A DNA stretch of 41,472 bases from Calothrix sp. MO_167.B12 (GTDB taxonomy: Bacteria; Cyanobacteriota; Cyanobacteriia; Cyanobacteriales; Nostocaceae). Shown piece by piece: positions 32,290 to 41,119 of this stretch. A program made the translations under genes and the position numbers. How positions within the stretch are numbered: the stretch's first letter is position 1; each line of letters opens with the position of its first letter. The notes under the pieces are model-generated. The model was not told the DNA's origin, did not search any database, and worked only from the letters and a program-made list of their open reading frames with translations. The DNA lies in assembly GCA_030066045.1 (NCBI GenBank), contig JASJCJ010000047.1, positions 1 through 41,472 of the forward strand, read 5' to 3'.

Positions 32290-32410
32290 GCGCACACAAC
32301 ACGAAAACCGCTATTGTAGATGATGAAGTCGCGCACCGCCCTACCTAAGGTCGTTGATGCGGCACGCAGAGCGGCAGTTATAAGGATTGTCGCCCCAGAA
32401 ACCGCCCCGC
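32290..32410 (-). other. Candidate DGR variable region (VR) at the 3' end of the FGE-domain gene
   Basis: Read on the minus strand, the last FGE-domain codons before the GGTTTTCGTGTTGTGTGC end are almost all NNC or NNT at the exposed positions: GGC GAC AAT, TAT AAC, TGC, ATC AAC GAC, and in the +1-shifted frame GAC TTC ATC ATC TAC AAT AGC. Each can be made from an AAC or AAT codon by changing adenines only, which is the mark of adenine-specific mutagenesis by diversity-generating retroelements. The invariant end (GFRVVCAVGRN) would contain the homing site. No template repeat, reverse transcriptase or Avd gene lies in the window, so diversification would act in trans. Confidence 0.55.
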
Positions 32411-35400
32411 AGAACAGTACAAGAAGTTTCTTGAGAAAGATTATCATTGTCATCAAACCAAGCACTGCCATCTGTCGGCGCTCCCTCATAGTTATCATGC
32501 GAATCATCAAGACACCACTCCAAGACATTGCCGTGCATATCGTACAAACCGAAAGCATTAGCTACCTGAAACATCCCCACTGGAGTCGTTTCACTGCGAT
32601 TTACGCCCCTTTCTCCAGAACCATAGATATGGCTGCCATTGTAATTCGCCAAATCGGTTGAAATTGTCTCCCCAAAGTGAAATGGGGTTGTTGTTCCAGC
32701 CCTACAGGCATATTCCCACTCCGCTTCACTGGGTAATCGAAATTCTTGCCCTGTATGCTGGGAAATACGGGCACAAAACTCCACAGCATCATACCAACTA
32801 ACTCTTTCTACAGGGCGATTAGCGCCTTGAAAACGAGAAGGATTGGGTTCCAGTTCACGTTCTACTTGAGGTAGTGCTGCAACGGCTTTCCACTGTGCCT
32901 GAGTTATTGGATACTTACCCATCAGGAATGGTGCTACTGTCACTTTATGCTGTGGGCGTTCATTATTGCTCGATTCTTCCTCTTCAGGGGGTGAACCCAT
33001 CAAAAATGTCCCCCCTGGAATTTCTGCCATTTCCAAGATGACATCATTGGGCAAGTCTATCTCTACTGTGGGTGGATGTTCTACAAGGCGAATTGACTCT
33101 ACACCGTCTTTAATTTCTGCAATCAGCATGGGAATGTCTTCCCCTAGCTGTTTTAGTGGCTTGGCAGCTTCTCTACGAGTTTTTGCTACTTCGCTGTCAT
33201 TTTCCAGAACTTTCCGTAGGGGACGAACTGCTTTTTTTGCAGCTTTACCTATGGTTCCCAACTCGGTAACAGCATCAGCACGATACTTTTCATTGCGCAT
33301 GGAAAGATCGTTAATCAACCTCTTGATGCGGGATTCCTGCTCTTTTTGCTCAATTATTTTCGGATCTAAGCCTGCTATCTTAACTAATTCCTCAACTACA
33401 TTTTCGGGTATCTTGAGTTCTTTTTTCTTGAGTTCACAACAGTCCCACAACGCTTTCAAAAAGCCTTGGATGGCTTCCAGGTTTTCTGGTTTTTCCCTAA
33501 TATCCTTTAGGAGTTCGTTCCAAGGGGCTTCATTATCTTTATGCTTTTCAACCAGATGTAACCCAGCCAAATATTCCGCCAAGGGGTCTAAAGTAATACG
33601 TATCTTATCTGGTTCCACCTTTTGGAGTAGCTTTAAAGAGGTTTCCAAGTGGTTTAAGCGGGTATTGGCATCATCTGTATCATCAACCTCCTTCAAAGCT
33701 TCTAGGGCTGTTTTTCGCTGCACTGGGGCTGGACGGTAGGTTTGTTCTAAGCACTTCCAAGAAACTGCTTGTGCATCCCGATGAACTGCTAACTGTTGTG
33801 TCCCTTCTGCATTGGAGTTGAGTTGATTAAGATAACTCAGCATTAGTTCTGGGATATTTTCTGGCAAGTCTCCCGTCCCTTCTGTATTGGCAATCATTTG
33901 GTCAGCATAGAGCTTTGCTAGTAGGATGGTGATGTTGCGCTGCCCTACCATCCGTTTGAGACGAAGACAAGCACTGAGAAAATCTTCGTCATCAAACTTA
34001 TCGCGTTTGTCCCGTAACTTGAGGTATTCACCCAGAAATTCTGAAATTCTTTCTCCTTCCACCCGCATGGGTTTGAGGGTGGATTTCGGTATACCATTCA
34101 GTTCTTCTGCCAATCTTGATGTAATAATTAAGGCATTAACAATCGGAGATTTGCTGATATCCTCAAGAATTTTGTCACGGGTTGGCTTTGCTAGTTCCGA
34201 GAAATGATCGACAATCACCAGGACACGTCGCTGTTGCAACAGATTTTTGAGATATTCGGGTTGAATTTCCTCATCTCCAGTATTTGTTAAGTCTTGCAGT
34301 TGATTCTGAATTACTTGCAGCAGGTTCTCATGCTCTTGTAATTCTCTATCAATTAGCACAGGTAACAGCAGATGGTTACTGAGTTTACCCTCCATTCCCC
34401 AACGGGCAATTTGACAGGCTAAACTAGTTTTGCCTGCACCCCCTTCTCCTTGAATTAATAAACAAAACTGTTGTTCTTTCGATATCAGTGGCTGTAGTGC
34501 CTGCTGGAGTGGTTTGTGTTCTGGTGGTTCTGGGTTATTGTCATTAACTTCAACTGCTGGAATCAGGGTTTTGCTATTTAGCACAACAGGCAAAGGTACA
34601 TGGGTTGTGCGATCGCGCGTTACTATATCTTTAGCAAGAAACTCTTTCTGTACGGAGTCAAGATGCTTTTTGACCCATGCATCTAACACTGTGGAGTGAT
34701 ACTTAAAAAATAAGACTTTTTCCAGTGGTAAGTTGAACCCAACAAACGGTAGTTTGATAGTCTGAGACTGCAATACTTTATCCAGTTGCAGCAACCACAG
34801 TGGACGAAGGGCAAAGATGCCCAAGTAACCCAATCCAGCTAATAGCAAGGATATCCACGGATTTTTGCTTACCCACTCAACGGAACGATAACCAATTCTT
34901 GCCTGCAAATGTTTCACTTTAGTTTGCAGGGGATTTTTAGTCAAGCGCAGTTCTTGTCGCGCTTGTTTTTGATTCTTCCATTCCTGATATTTAGGATCTA
35001 TACCCTTAAGGGCTTTCTCTATCTGTTTTTTGAGTGACTCTAGTTCTGTAACTGCACCCAAATCTATCTCAGAGAAGTTATCTGCTTGCTTTTGTGCGGA
35101 TCTACCAATGGCGATTAAGCTACGAACTGAATTTTGACGAACTGCTGTGTCTTCATCTCCTAACGCTTCTACCAGTTCCGGAACGGCTTCCCGTGCTGTC
35201 CAGCCGATTTTCCCCAAGCTGTCAGCAACATTCCCACGGATGACAGCGTTACTATCACTCAAAGCTTCTGCTAGAGGTGCGATCGCATTCTCCCCACACT
35301 TTACCAATACATCACTGGCAGCTTTACGACTTTTATCATCCTTTAACTTTTGAATCTGCTCCTTCACATCTGCTGGCATACAATTCTGCGCCCAAGCATT

Positions 35401-35484
35401 ACTACTGACAAATAAAGGTAGCAATAAACTCAAGCAAGCAGCATTAAACCAGAGAGCAATCTTGTACGAGGAGCTTTGACTCAT
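32341..35484 (-). CDS. HEAT-NACHT-FGE multidomain protein, probable DGR target, 3' end frameshifted
   Basis: The frame encodes 1047 residues. Residues 1-33 are a signal peptide or anchor (ALWFNAACLSLLLPLFVSS). HEAT-like repeats follow (about 50-135), then a transmembrane helix (about 208-233) and a NACHT/STAND NTPase with Walker A GEGGAGKTS (346-354) and Walker B VLVIVDH (421-427). A second short HEAT stretch (about 735-800) precedes an FGE-sulfatase/C-type-lectin domain (818 to the end: IPGGTFLMGSPPEEE, RLPSEAEWEYACRAG, YDMHGNVLEW, LRGGFWGDNPYNCRSACR). The frame stops at TAG 32343-32341, but the other frame continues LGRAVRDFIIYNSGFRVVCA down to 32268. An indel has therefore removed the last ~26 family residues. 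Such architectures occur in multicellular bacteria and are thought to act in recognition or conflict signalling. Confidence 0.8.
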   Translation of the reverse strand: MSQSSSYKIALWFNAACLSLLLPLFVSSNAWAQNCMPADVKEQIQKLKDDKSRKAASDVLVKCGENAIAPLAEALSDSNAVIRGNVADSLGKIGWTAREAVPELVEALGDEDTAVRQNSVRSLIAIGRSAQKQADNFSEIDLGAVTELESLKKQIEKALKGIDPKYQEWKNQKQARQELRLTKNPLQTKVKHLQARIGYRSVEWVSKNPWISLLLAGLGYLGIFALRPLWLLQLDKVLQSQTIKLPFVGFNLPLEKVLFFKYHSTVLDAWVKKHLDSVQKEFLAKDIVTRDRTTHVPLPVVLNSKTLIPAVEVNDNNPEPPEHKPLQQALQPLISKEQQFCLLIQGEGGAGKTSLACQIARWGMEGKLSNHLLLPVLIDRELQEHENLLQVIQNQLQDLTNTGDEEIQPEYLKNLLQQRRVLVIVDHFSELAKPTRDKILEDISKSPIVNALIITSRLAEELNGIPKSTLKPMRVEGERISEFLGEYLKLRDKRDKFDDEDFLSACLRLKRMVGQRNITILLAKLYADQMIANTEGTGDLPENIPELMLSYLNQLNSNAEGTQQLAVHRDAQAVSWKCLEQTYRPAPVQRKTALEALKEVDDTDDANTRLNHLETSLKLLQKVEPDKIRITLDPLAEYLAGLHLVEKHKDNEAPWNELLKDIREKPENLEAIQGFLKALWDCCELKKKELKIPENVVEELVKIAGLDPKIIEQKEQESRIKRLINDLSMRNEKYRADAVTELGTIGKAAKKAVRPLRKVLENDSEVAKTRREAAKPLKQLGEDIPMLIAEIKDGVESIRLVEHPPTVEIDLPNDVILEMAEIPGGTFLMGSPPEEEESSNNERPQHKVTVAPFLMGKYPITQAQWKAVAALPQVERELEPNPSRFQGANRPVERVSWYDAVEFCARISQHTGQEFRLPSEAEWEYACRAGTTTPFHFGETISTDLANYNGSHIYGSGERGVNRSETTPVGMFQVANAFGLYDMHGNVLEWCLDDSHDNYEGAPTDGSAWFDDNDNLSQETSCTVLRGGFWGDNPYNCRSACRINDLR

Positions 35485-35566
35485 TGATGCACAGAAATAT
35501 CAAACTAATACTACCGCATTTTTTTGGATTCAGTAGTGAAAAATGCTCCTCAAATAATTGGCTAAC

Positions 35567-35599
35567 AGATCCCCAACTTTTTGAAAAAGTCGGGGATCT
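35567..35599. repeat. AGATCCCC...GGGGATCT hairpin repeat
   Basis: AGATCCCC (35567-35574) pairs with GGGGATCT (35592-35599), and ACTTTTT pairs with AAAAAGT inside. It is an intergenic hairpin common in cyanobacteria, lying between the divergent FGE-protein and gcvT genes. Confidence 0.7.
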
Positions 35600-35685
35600 A
35601 AACACCGCGACCCTTAATAGTTCAAAAATCAAACACCAACCCCGTACTATATATAAGATGTTCACCTTGGATACGAAAACTACCT

Positions 35686-36813
35686 GTGGCTAATCAAGCA
35701 GAAACTCTCACTCGCACACCCCTATTCCCCCTCGCCCAACAACTAAAAGCCAGATTTACCGGCTTTGGTGGCTGGGAAATGCCTGTCCAATTTAGCGGCA
35801 TCACCAAAGAACATGAAGCTGTCAGAAATAATGCCGGGATGTTCGATATTTCCCACATGGGTAAATTTACCCTCCAAGGCAAAGAATTAATCGCTCAACT
35901 TCAAAAATTAGTACCGTCTGACTTCAGCCGCTTACAACCAGGACAAGCACAATACAGCGTCTTGTTAAATAAAAACGGTGGTATTATAGACGACATCATT
36001 TTTTACTACCAAGGTGTAGATGATACTGGTACGCAACGGGGAGTATTAATTGTCAATGCTGCTACCACTGCCAAAGACAAGGCATGGTTACTCAAACATA
36101 TAGATACCAGTAAAATACAATTTCAAGACCTTTCCCCAGACAAAGTATTACTAGCCGTCCAAGGGCCAAAAGCCACTGCCATCCTCCAGCAATTTGTCAG
36201 CGCAGATTTAAGTCCCATCAAAGCCTTTGGACATTTAGAAGCCAATGTACTTGATAAACCAGCTTTTCTTGCCCGTACTGGTTATACAGGGGAAGATGGC
36301 TTTGAGGTAATGGTAGATCCCGAAGTTGGCATAGAACTGTGGCAAAAGCTACTGGATGCCGGGGTCACTCCCTGTGGCCTGGGTGCCAGGGATACCCTGC
36401 GACTGGAAGCAGCTATGGCACTATATGGACAAGATATTGATGATACCACCACCCCCCTCGAAGCGGGTTTGGGGTGGTTAGTTCATTTAGATACCAAAGG
36501 TGATTTTATTGGACGTGCAATTCTAGAACAGCAAAAATCCCAGGGTGTAACCCGTAGATTGGTGGGTTTACAAATGCAGGGACGCAACATTGCCCGTCAC
36601 GGATATCCAGTATTATCATCAGGTACAGTTGTTGGGGAAGTTACTAGTGGAACCCTTTCGCCTACCCTTGGTTATCCTGTAGCCTTAGCTTACTTACCCA
36701 AAAAAATCGCCAAAGTGGGACAGGAACTAGAAGTAGAAATCCGTGGCAAACATTACCCCGCAGTGGTGGTGAAAAAACCTTTTTACCGTTCCACAAGTCG
36801 CCTGACTAACTGA
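35686..36813 (+). CDS. gcvT: Aminomethyltransferase (glycine cleavage T protein)
   Basis: GcvT transfers the methylene group from the aminomethyl-lipoyl H protein to tetrahydrofolate and releases ammonia. The 375-residue product has the full pattern: LKARFTGFGGWEMPVQFSG, HEAVRNNAGMFDISHMGKF, ARTGYTGEDGFEV, CGLGARDTLRLEAAMALYG and EVTSGTLSPTLGYPVALAYL. It starts with GTG 35686. A TATATAAG sequence at about 35649 suits a -10 box, giving a leader of only about 30 bases. I looked for a glycine riboswitch in front and saw none. Confidence 0.97.
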   Translation: MANQAETLTRTPLFPLAQQLKARFTGFGGWEMPVQFSGITKEHEAVRNNAGMFDISHMGKFTLQGKELIAQLQKLVPSDFSRLQPGQAQYSVLLNKNGGIIDDIIFYYQGVDDTGTQRGVLIVNAATTAKDKAWLLKHIDTSKIQFQDLSPDKVLLAVQGPKATAILQQFVSADLSPIKAFGHLEANVLDKPAFLARTGYTGEDGFEVMVDPEVGIELWQKLLDAGVTPCGLGARDTLRLEAAMALYGQDIDDTTTPLEAGLGWLVHLDTKGDFIGRAILEQQKSQGVTRRLVGLQMQGRNIARHGYPVLSSGTVVGEVTSGTLSPTLGYPVALAYLPKKIAKVGQELEVEIRGKHYPAVVVKKPFYRSTSRLTN

Positions 36814-36916
36814 TAACATTTGAGATTGTGACAGAAATAACGTGTTTTGGCGTTGTTACATCTTCTGTTACATGGAGAACCATGATTAATGATTGTGTTT
36901 TGGGAAGGTAAGTAAT

Positions 36917-37303
36917 ATGTCAGATTATCCTAAAAATTTAAGATATTTGGATACCCATGAATATGTACGCTTAGAGGGTGACATGGCGACTATTGGTATT
37001 ACCGCCTTCGCCGTAGATCAATTGGGTGATATTGTCTTTTTGGAATTACCAGAAGTTGAAGACTCTGTGAGCAAGGGTGAAGGCTTTGGTTCCATTGAAT
37101 CAGTAAAGGCAGTGGAGGATCTCAAATCACCAGTAACAGGTACGGTGGTAGAACGTAACGAAGCCATGATTGAAGCACCAGAAAATATTGCCGGAGATCC
37201 CCATGGTGAGGGATGGTTACTGAAAGTGCGAGTTAGCGACTCCAGTGAGGTAGATGAAGCTATGAGTGCGGAAAAGTATAGTGCCCTGGTGGAGGGAGAG
37301 TGA
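36917..37303 (+). CDS. gcvH: Glycine cleavage system H protein
   Basis: From ATG 36917 the product has 128 residues, the normal length. GGAAGG (36903-36908) precedes it at 8 bases. An upstream in-frame start at 36893 adds 8 residues unlike the family. The lipoyl-carrying Lys64 lies in [12 protein letters not shown], and the sequence ends with the usual helix ([12 protein letters not shown]). It shuttles the aminomethyl intermediate between P, T and L proteins. It lies 103 bases after gcvT. Confidence 0.97.
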   Translation: MSDYPKNLRYLDTHEYVRLEGDMATIGITAFAVDQLGDIVFLELPEVEDSVSKGEGFGSIESVKAVEDLKSPVTGTVVERNEAMIEAPENIAGDPHGEGWLLKVRVSDSSEVDEAMSAEKYSALVEGE

Positions 37304-37636
37304 AGGAGTGAAAGGGTGAAGGAGGGAAGGAGGGATGGAGTGAAGGAGTGAAGGAGTGAAGGAGGGAAGGAGGGAAGGAGGGAAGGAGTGAAGGAGTGAA
37401 GGAGGGAAGGAGGGAAGGAGTGATGGAGTGAAGGAGGGAAGGAGTGAATAAGATAAATAAATAATATTTCTCCCCACACTCCCCATCTCCTCATCTCCCC
37501 ATCTCCCCATCTCCCCACACTCCCCATCTCCCCACACTCCCCACACTCCCCATCTCCCCACACTCCCCACACTCCCCATCTCCCCATCTCCCCATCTCCC
37601 CACACTCCCCACACTCCCCACACTCCCCATCCCCCT
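37304..37636. repeat. Purine-rich then pyrimidine-rich minisatellite between gcvH and gcvP
   Basis: Bases about 37304-37450 are GAAGGAGT/GAAGGAGG octads with almost no pyrimidines except T. After a 40-base AT linker, about 37470-37632 are CTCCCCATCTCCCCACA-type repeats with almost no purines except A. Minus-strand frames through it (up to 222 codons) are low complexity (Gly-Trp or Ser-Pro repeats) and not genes. The remainder to 37838 has an imperfect GCATACACCAGAATGCATGAA sequence also seen near 11768. Confidence 0.85.
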
Positions 37637-37838
37637 GTAAATAAATCGACAAAAATTACATAAACTGATGCTTTTGGGAGAACCACTCAAGGATAATTGT
37701 TGCAAAATATGAAATAGTTATTACCAATTGCATACACCAGAATGCATGAAAGAAAATGCCATTTATGCTTCCTTCTGCATTTCCCGTACTGCATTCCCCA
37801 TTCTATGTTCAAGTTAGTCACATCTGGAGAATAACTTA

Positions 37839-40745
37839 GTGGTATTAGAAGCCCCTCGTCCTCAGTCAAGTAATCAGCCTATGTTGGGCAATAGTAGTCA
37901 AAATTCAAGCGATTTTACACAACGTCACATTGGTCCAAATTCCCATGACATCCAGAAAATGCTGGATGTATTAGGGATTGCGAGTTTAAATGATTTGATT
38001 GACAAAGCTGTGCCACAAGGCATTAGGCTGGCTCGTTCTCTAGAATTACCGGCAGCGTTAAGCGAGTATGCTGCACTAGGCAAGTTAAAAGGCATAGCCT
38101 CGAAAAATCAGGTTTTTCGCTCATTTATTGGCATGGGATATTACGATTGTATTACCCCCACGGTAATTCAGCGCAATATCCTGGAAAATCCCGGTTGGTA
38201 CACTGCATATACTCCCTATCAACCAGAAATTGCCCAAGGAAGATTGGAAGCTTTATTAAACTTCCAAACCATGATGATTGATTTAACTGGGTTGGAAATC
38301 GCCAATGCTTCCCTATTGGATGAAGGGACAGCAGCAGCGGAAGCCATGAGCATGAGTTATGGCGTTACTAAACATAAGGCGAATGCTTTCTTTGTCTCCC
38401 AAGATTGCCATCCCCAAACCATCGACGTGTTACAGACCCGTGCCACACCTTTGGGGATTAATATTATAGTTGGTGACCATCAAACCTTTGATTTTTCAGA
38501 ACCAATTTTTGGGGCAATTTTACAATATCCCACCACTGACGGCACAATTTACGACTACCGCGCTTTTGTAGAAAAAGCCCATGCTGAGGGTGCATTGGTA
38601 ACGGTAGCCGCCGATCCTTTGAGCTTAACTTTACTCACACCCCCCGGTGAATTTGGTGCTGATATTGCCGTAGGTAGTACCCAACGTTTCGGTATTCCTA
38701 TGGGGTATGGGGGACCCCACGCCGCTTATTTCGCTACTAAGGACAAGTATAAGCGTCAGGTTCCTGGTAGAGTTGTGGGTGTCTCGAAAGATACCCAAGG
38801 TAACCCAGCATATCGTCTCTCCTTACAAACTAGAGAACAGCACATCCGCCGGGAGAAAGCTACCAGTAATATTTGTACAGCCCAGGTATTGCTAGCGGTG
38901 ATGGCAGGTATGTATGCTGTATATCATGGTCCTGATGGATTAAAAGCGATCGCACAACAAATTCATCAGCAAACTGCCATCCTCGCATCAGGTTTAAAGC
39001 AGCTTGGTTACAACATTACCAATGAATACTTCTTTGATACCCTGCGGGTAGATTTAGGCAACCAGAGTATGAAAGATATTCTCGCTGCTTGCCAACTCCA
39101 GAAAATTAACCTCCGCATTTTTGATAACAATAGTGTAGGTATTTCCCTAGATGAAACTACCACTACTGAAGATATCACAGACCTGTTAAATATTTTCGCA
39201 GGTAATTCCCCCACTCCTTCCGCTTCTTTTACTCCTCCTACTTCATTACCTGCAAATCTCTGCCGCGAAAGTAGCTACCTCACCCATCCCGTATTTAACA
39301 GTTACCACTCAGAAACAGAGTTACTGCGCTACCTGCACAAATTGGAATCTAGAGATTTGTCCCTGACAACATCCATGATTCCCTTGGGTTCCTGTACCAT
39401 GAAACTCAACGCCACATCGGAAATGATCCCCGTAACTTGGGCGGAGTTTGGTCAGATTCACCCCTTTGCCCCCCAATCCCAAACCAAGGGTTATCAACTC
39501 CTATTCCAGCAATTAGAGGAGTGGTTAGCAGAAATCACCGGATTTGCGGGTATTTCCCTCCAACCCAATGCCGGCGCCCAAGGGGAATATACTGGATTAC
39601 TAGTCATTCGCCAATATCATCAAAGCAGGGGCGAAGGACACCGCAACATTTGTTTAATCCCCACCTCAGCCCACGGAACCAATCCCGCCAGTGCGGTAAT
39701 GTGTGGCATGAAGGTAGTTGCCGTTGCTTGCGACAATGAAGGTAATATTGACCTGGATGACTTGAAAGCAAAAGCACAAAAGCATAGCAACGAACTTGCT
39801 GCTTTAATGGTGACATACCCCTCCACCCACGGCGTATTTGAATCAGCAATTCAGGAAATCTGTGCTGTAGTTCATAGCCACGGTGGGCAAGTATACATGG
39901 ATGGGGCAAATATGAACGCCCAATTAGGACTGTGTCGTCCGGCAGATATTGGTGCTGATGTATGCCACCTCAACCTACACAAAACCTTCTGTATTCCCCA
40001 CGGTGGCGGTGGTCCAGGAATGGGGCCCATTGGAACTGCTACCCATCTAACGCCCTTCCTCCCTGGACATTCAGTGGTAAAAATGGGTGAAAATCTCAGT
40101 ATGGGCGCAGTATCTGCTGCTCCTTGGGGTAGTGCCAGCATCCTAGTAATTTCCTGGATGTATATTGCCATGATGGGTGCAGATGGTTTGACAGATGCAA
40201 CCAAGGTAGCAATTCTCAACGCTAACTACATTGCCAAACGCCTAGAAGATTACTATCCTGTTTTATATAAAGGCGCAAATGGTCTAGTAGCCCATGAATG
40301 TATTTTAGACCTGCGTAACTTGAAAAAATCCGCCGGAGTGGAAATTGATGACGTTGCCAAAAGGCTAATGGACTTCGGTTTCCATGCCCCCACGGTTTCC
40401 TGGCCAGTGGCTGGTACAGTCATGGTGGAACCAACGGAAAGCGAATCTCTAGCAGAATTAGATCGTTTCTGTGAGGCACTGATTACCATTCGCCAAGAAA
40501 TTGCTGAGATTGAATCTGGTAAGGTAGATGCTGGGGATAATTTGCTGAAGAATGCACCCCACACCGCAGCTAGTTTGCTGACAGCAGACTGGAATCACCC
40601 CTATTCCCGCGAACAAGCAGCTTATCCCACACCTTGGGTTAAGGATAATAAATTCTGGCCAGCAGTAGGTCGCATTGATGCAGCATTCGGGGACAGAAAT
40701 TTTGTCTGTTCTTGTGTACCAATGGAAGCCTATTCCCAGGAATAG
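37839..40745 (+). CDS. gcvP: Glycine dehydrogenase (decarboxylating), P protein
   Basis: The 968-residue product is the full-length single-chain P protein. It begins with [18 protein letters not shown], has [38 protein letters not shown] and [23 protein letters not shown], in which Lys715 binds PLP. It decarboxylates glycine and loads the aminomethyl group on GcvH, and is needed for photorespiratory glycine in cyanobacteria. The start is GTG 37839 with GGAG 10 bases upstream. The 535-base repeat-rich gap after gcvH makes separate transcription possible. The L protein is not encoded here and is presumably shared. Confidence 0.97.
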   Translation: MVLEAPRPQSSNQPMLGNSSQNSSDFTQRHIGPNSHDIQKMLDVLGIASLNDLIDKAVPQGIRLARSLELPAALSEYAALGKLKGIASKNQVFRSFIGMGYYDCITPTVIQRNILENPGWYTAYTPYQPEIAQGRLEALLNFQTMMIDLTGLEIANASLLDEGTAAAEAMSMSYGVTKHKANAFFVSQDCHPQTIDVLQTRATPLGINIIVGDHQTFDFSEPIFGAILQYPTTDGTIYDYRAFVEKAHAEGALVTVAADPLSLTLLTPPGEFGADIAVGSTQRFGIPMGYGGPHAAYFATKDKYKRQVPGRVVGVSKDTQGNPAYRLSLQTREQHIRREKATSNICTAQVLLAVMAGMYAVYHGPDGLKAIAQQIHQQTAILASGLKQLGYNITNEYFFDTLRVDLGNQSMKDILAACQLQKINLRIFDNNSVGISLDETTTTEDITDLLNIFAGNSPTPSASFTPPTSLPANLCRESSYLTHPVFNSYHSETELLRYLHKLESRDLSLTTSMIPLGSCTMKLNATSEMIPVTWAEFGQIHPFAPQSQTKGYQLLFQQLEEWLAEITGFAGISLQPNAGAQGEYTGLLVIRQYHQSRGEGHRNICLIPTSAHGTNPASAVMCGMKVVAVACDNEGNIDLDDLKAKAQKHSNELAALMVTYPSTHGVFESAIQEICAVVHSHGGQVYMDGANMNAQLGLCRPADIGADVCHLNLHKTFCIPHGGGGPGMGPIGTATHLTPFLPGHSVVKMGENLSMGAVSAAPWGSASILVISWMYIAMMGADGLTDATKVAILNANYIAKRLEDYYPVLYKGANGLVAHECILDLRNLKKSAGVEIDDVAKRLMDFGFHAPTVSWPVAGTVMVEPTESESLAELDRFCEALITIRQEIAEIESGKVDAGDNLLKNAPHTAASLLTADWNHPYSREQAAYPTPWVKDNKFWPAVGRIDAAFGDRNFVCSCVPMEAYSQE

Positions 40746-40796
40746 TTAAGTGGATACTACTTAACAAGAACAACAGGTTAAATAAAACATAACCAC

Positions 40797-40831
40797 AGAT
40801 GCACACTGGTAAATTATCGGTGTGCATCTTT
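40797..40831 (+). terminator. Rho-independent terminator of gcvP
   Basis: AGATGCACAC (40797-40806) pairs with GTGTGCATCT (40820-40829), followed by TTACATTTATAATT. It sits 52 bases after the gcvP stop. Confidence 0.75.
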
Positions 40832-41119
40832 ACATTTATAATTCTTTCCGAAGCATGTTGAGATCAAAAACCAACACTTTACAGAGCTTAAAACAATTAT
40901 TATATCAAGTATAATCAAGCTAAAAAATAGATTTTTGATGCGCGTAATCTCTTGTATATATCATATCATGTCCGCTTACATACCCTTAATAAAACTCACG
41001 CAGTCTTACCGAAATATTGGGGTCTGGTGCCCTGTCTTTTGAGGCAGAATGTTTTTGGGACTGGGTTTGAATCCCGGTCACAAAAACAAACTTATTACTT
41101 ATTACTTATTACTTATTAC
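40832..41119. other. Gene-free spacer with ATATCATGTCCG sequence and TTACTTA heptads
   Basis: TATCATATCATGTCCGCTTACAT (about 40957) belongs to the ATATCAAATCCG/ATATGATGTCCG repeat group. TTACTTA heptads repeat at 41090-41122. GGGTTTGAATCCCGG (about 41063-41077) looks like an isolated tRNA T-arm but has no matching rest. Confidence 0.4.

Noticed and set aside
35600-35685. Glycine riboswitch upstream of gcvT
   Set aside because: The space between the hairpin repeat and the start codon is too short, and no aptamer-like pairing was seen.
37018-37705. Two long minus-strand frames (162 and 222 codons) opposite gcvH and the minisatellite
   Set aside because: They are Gly-Trp/Ser-Pro low-complexity translations of tandem repeats, in antisense to gcvH.
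41030-41085. tRNA gene suggested by GGGTTTGAATCCCGG
   Set aside because: Only a T-arm-like stretch is present; no acceptor, D-arm or anticodon arm could be paired with it.
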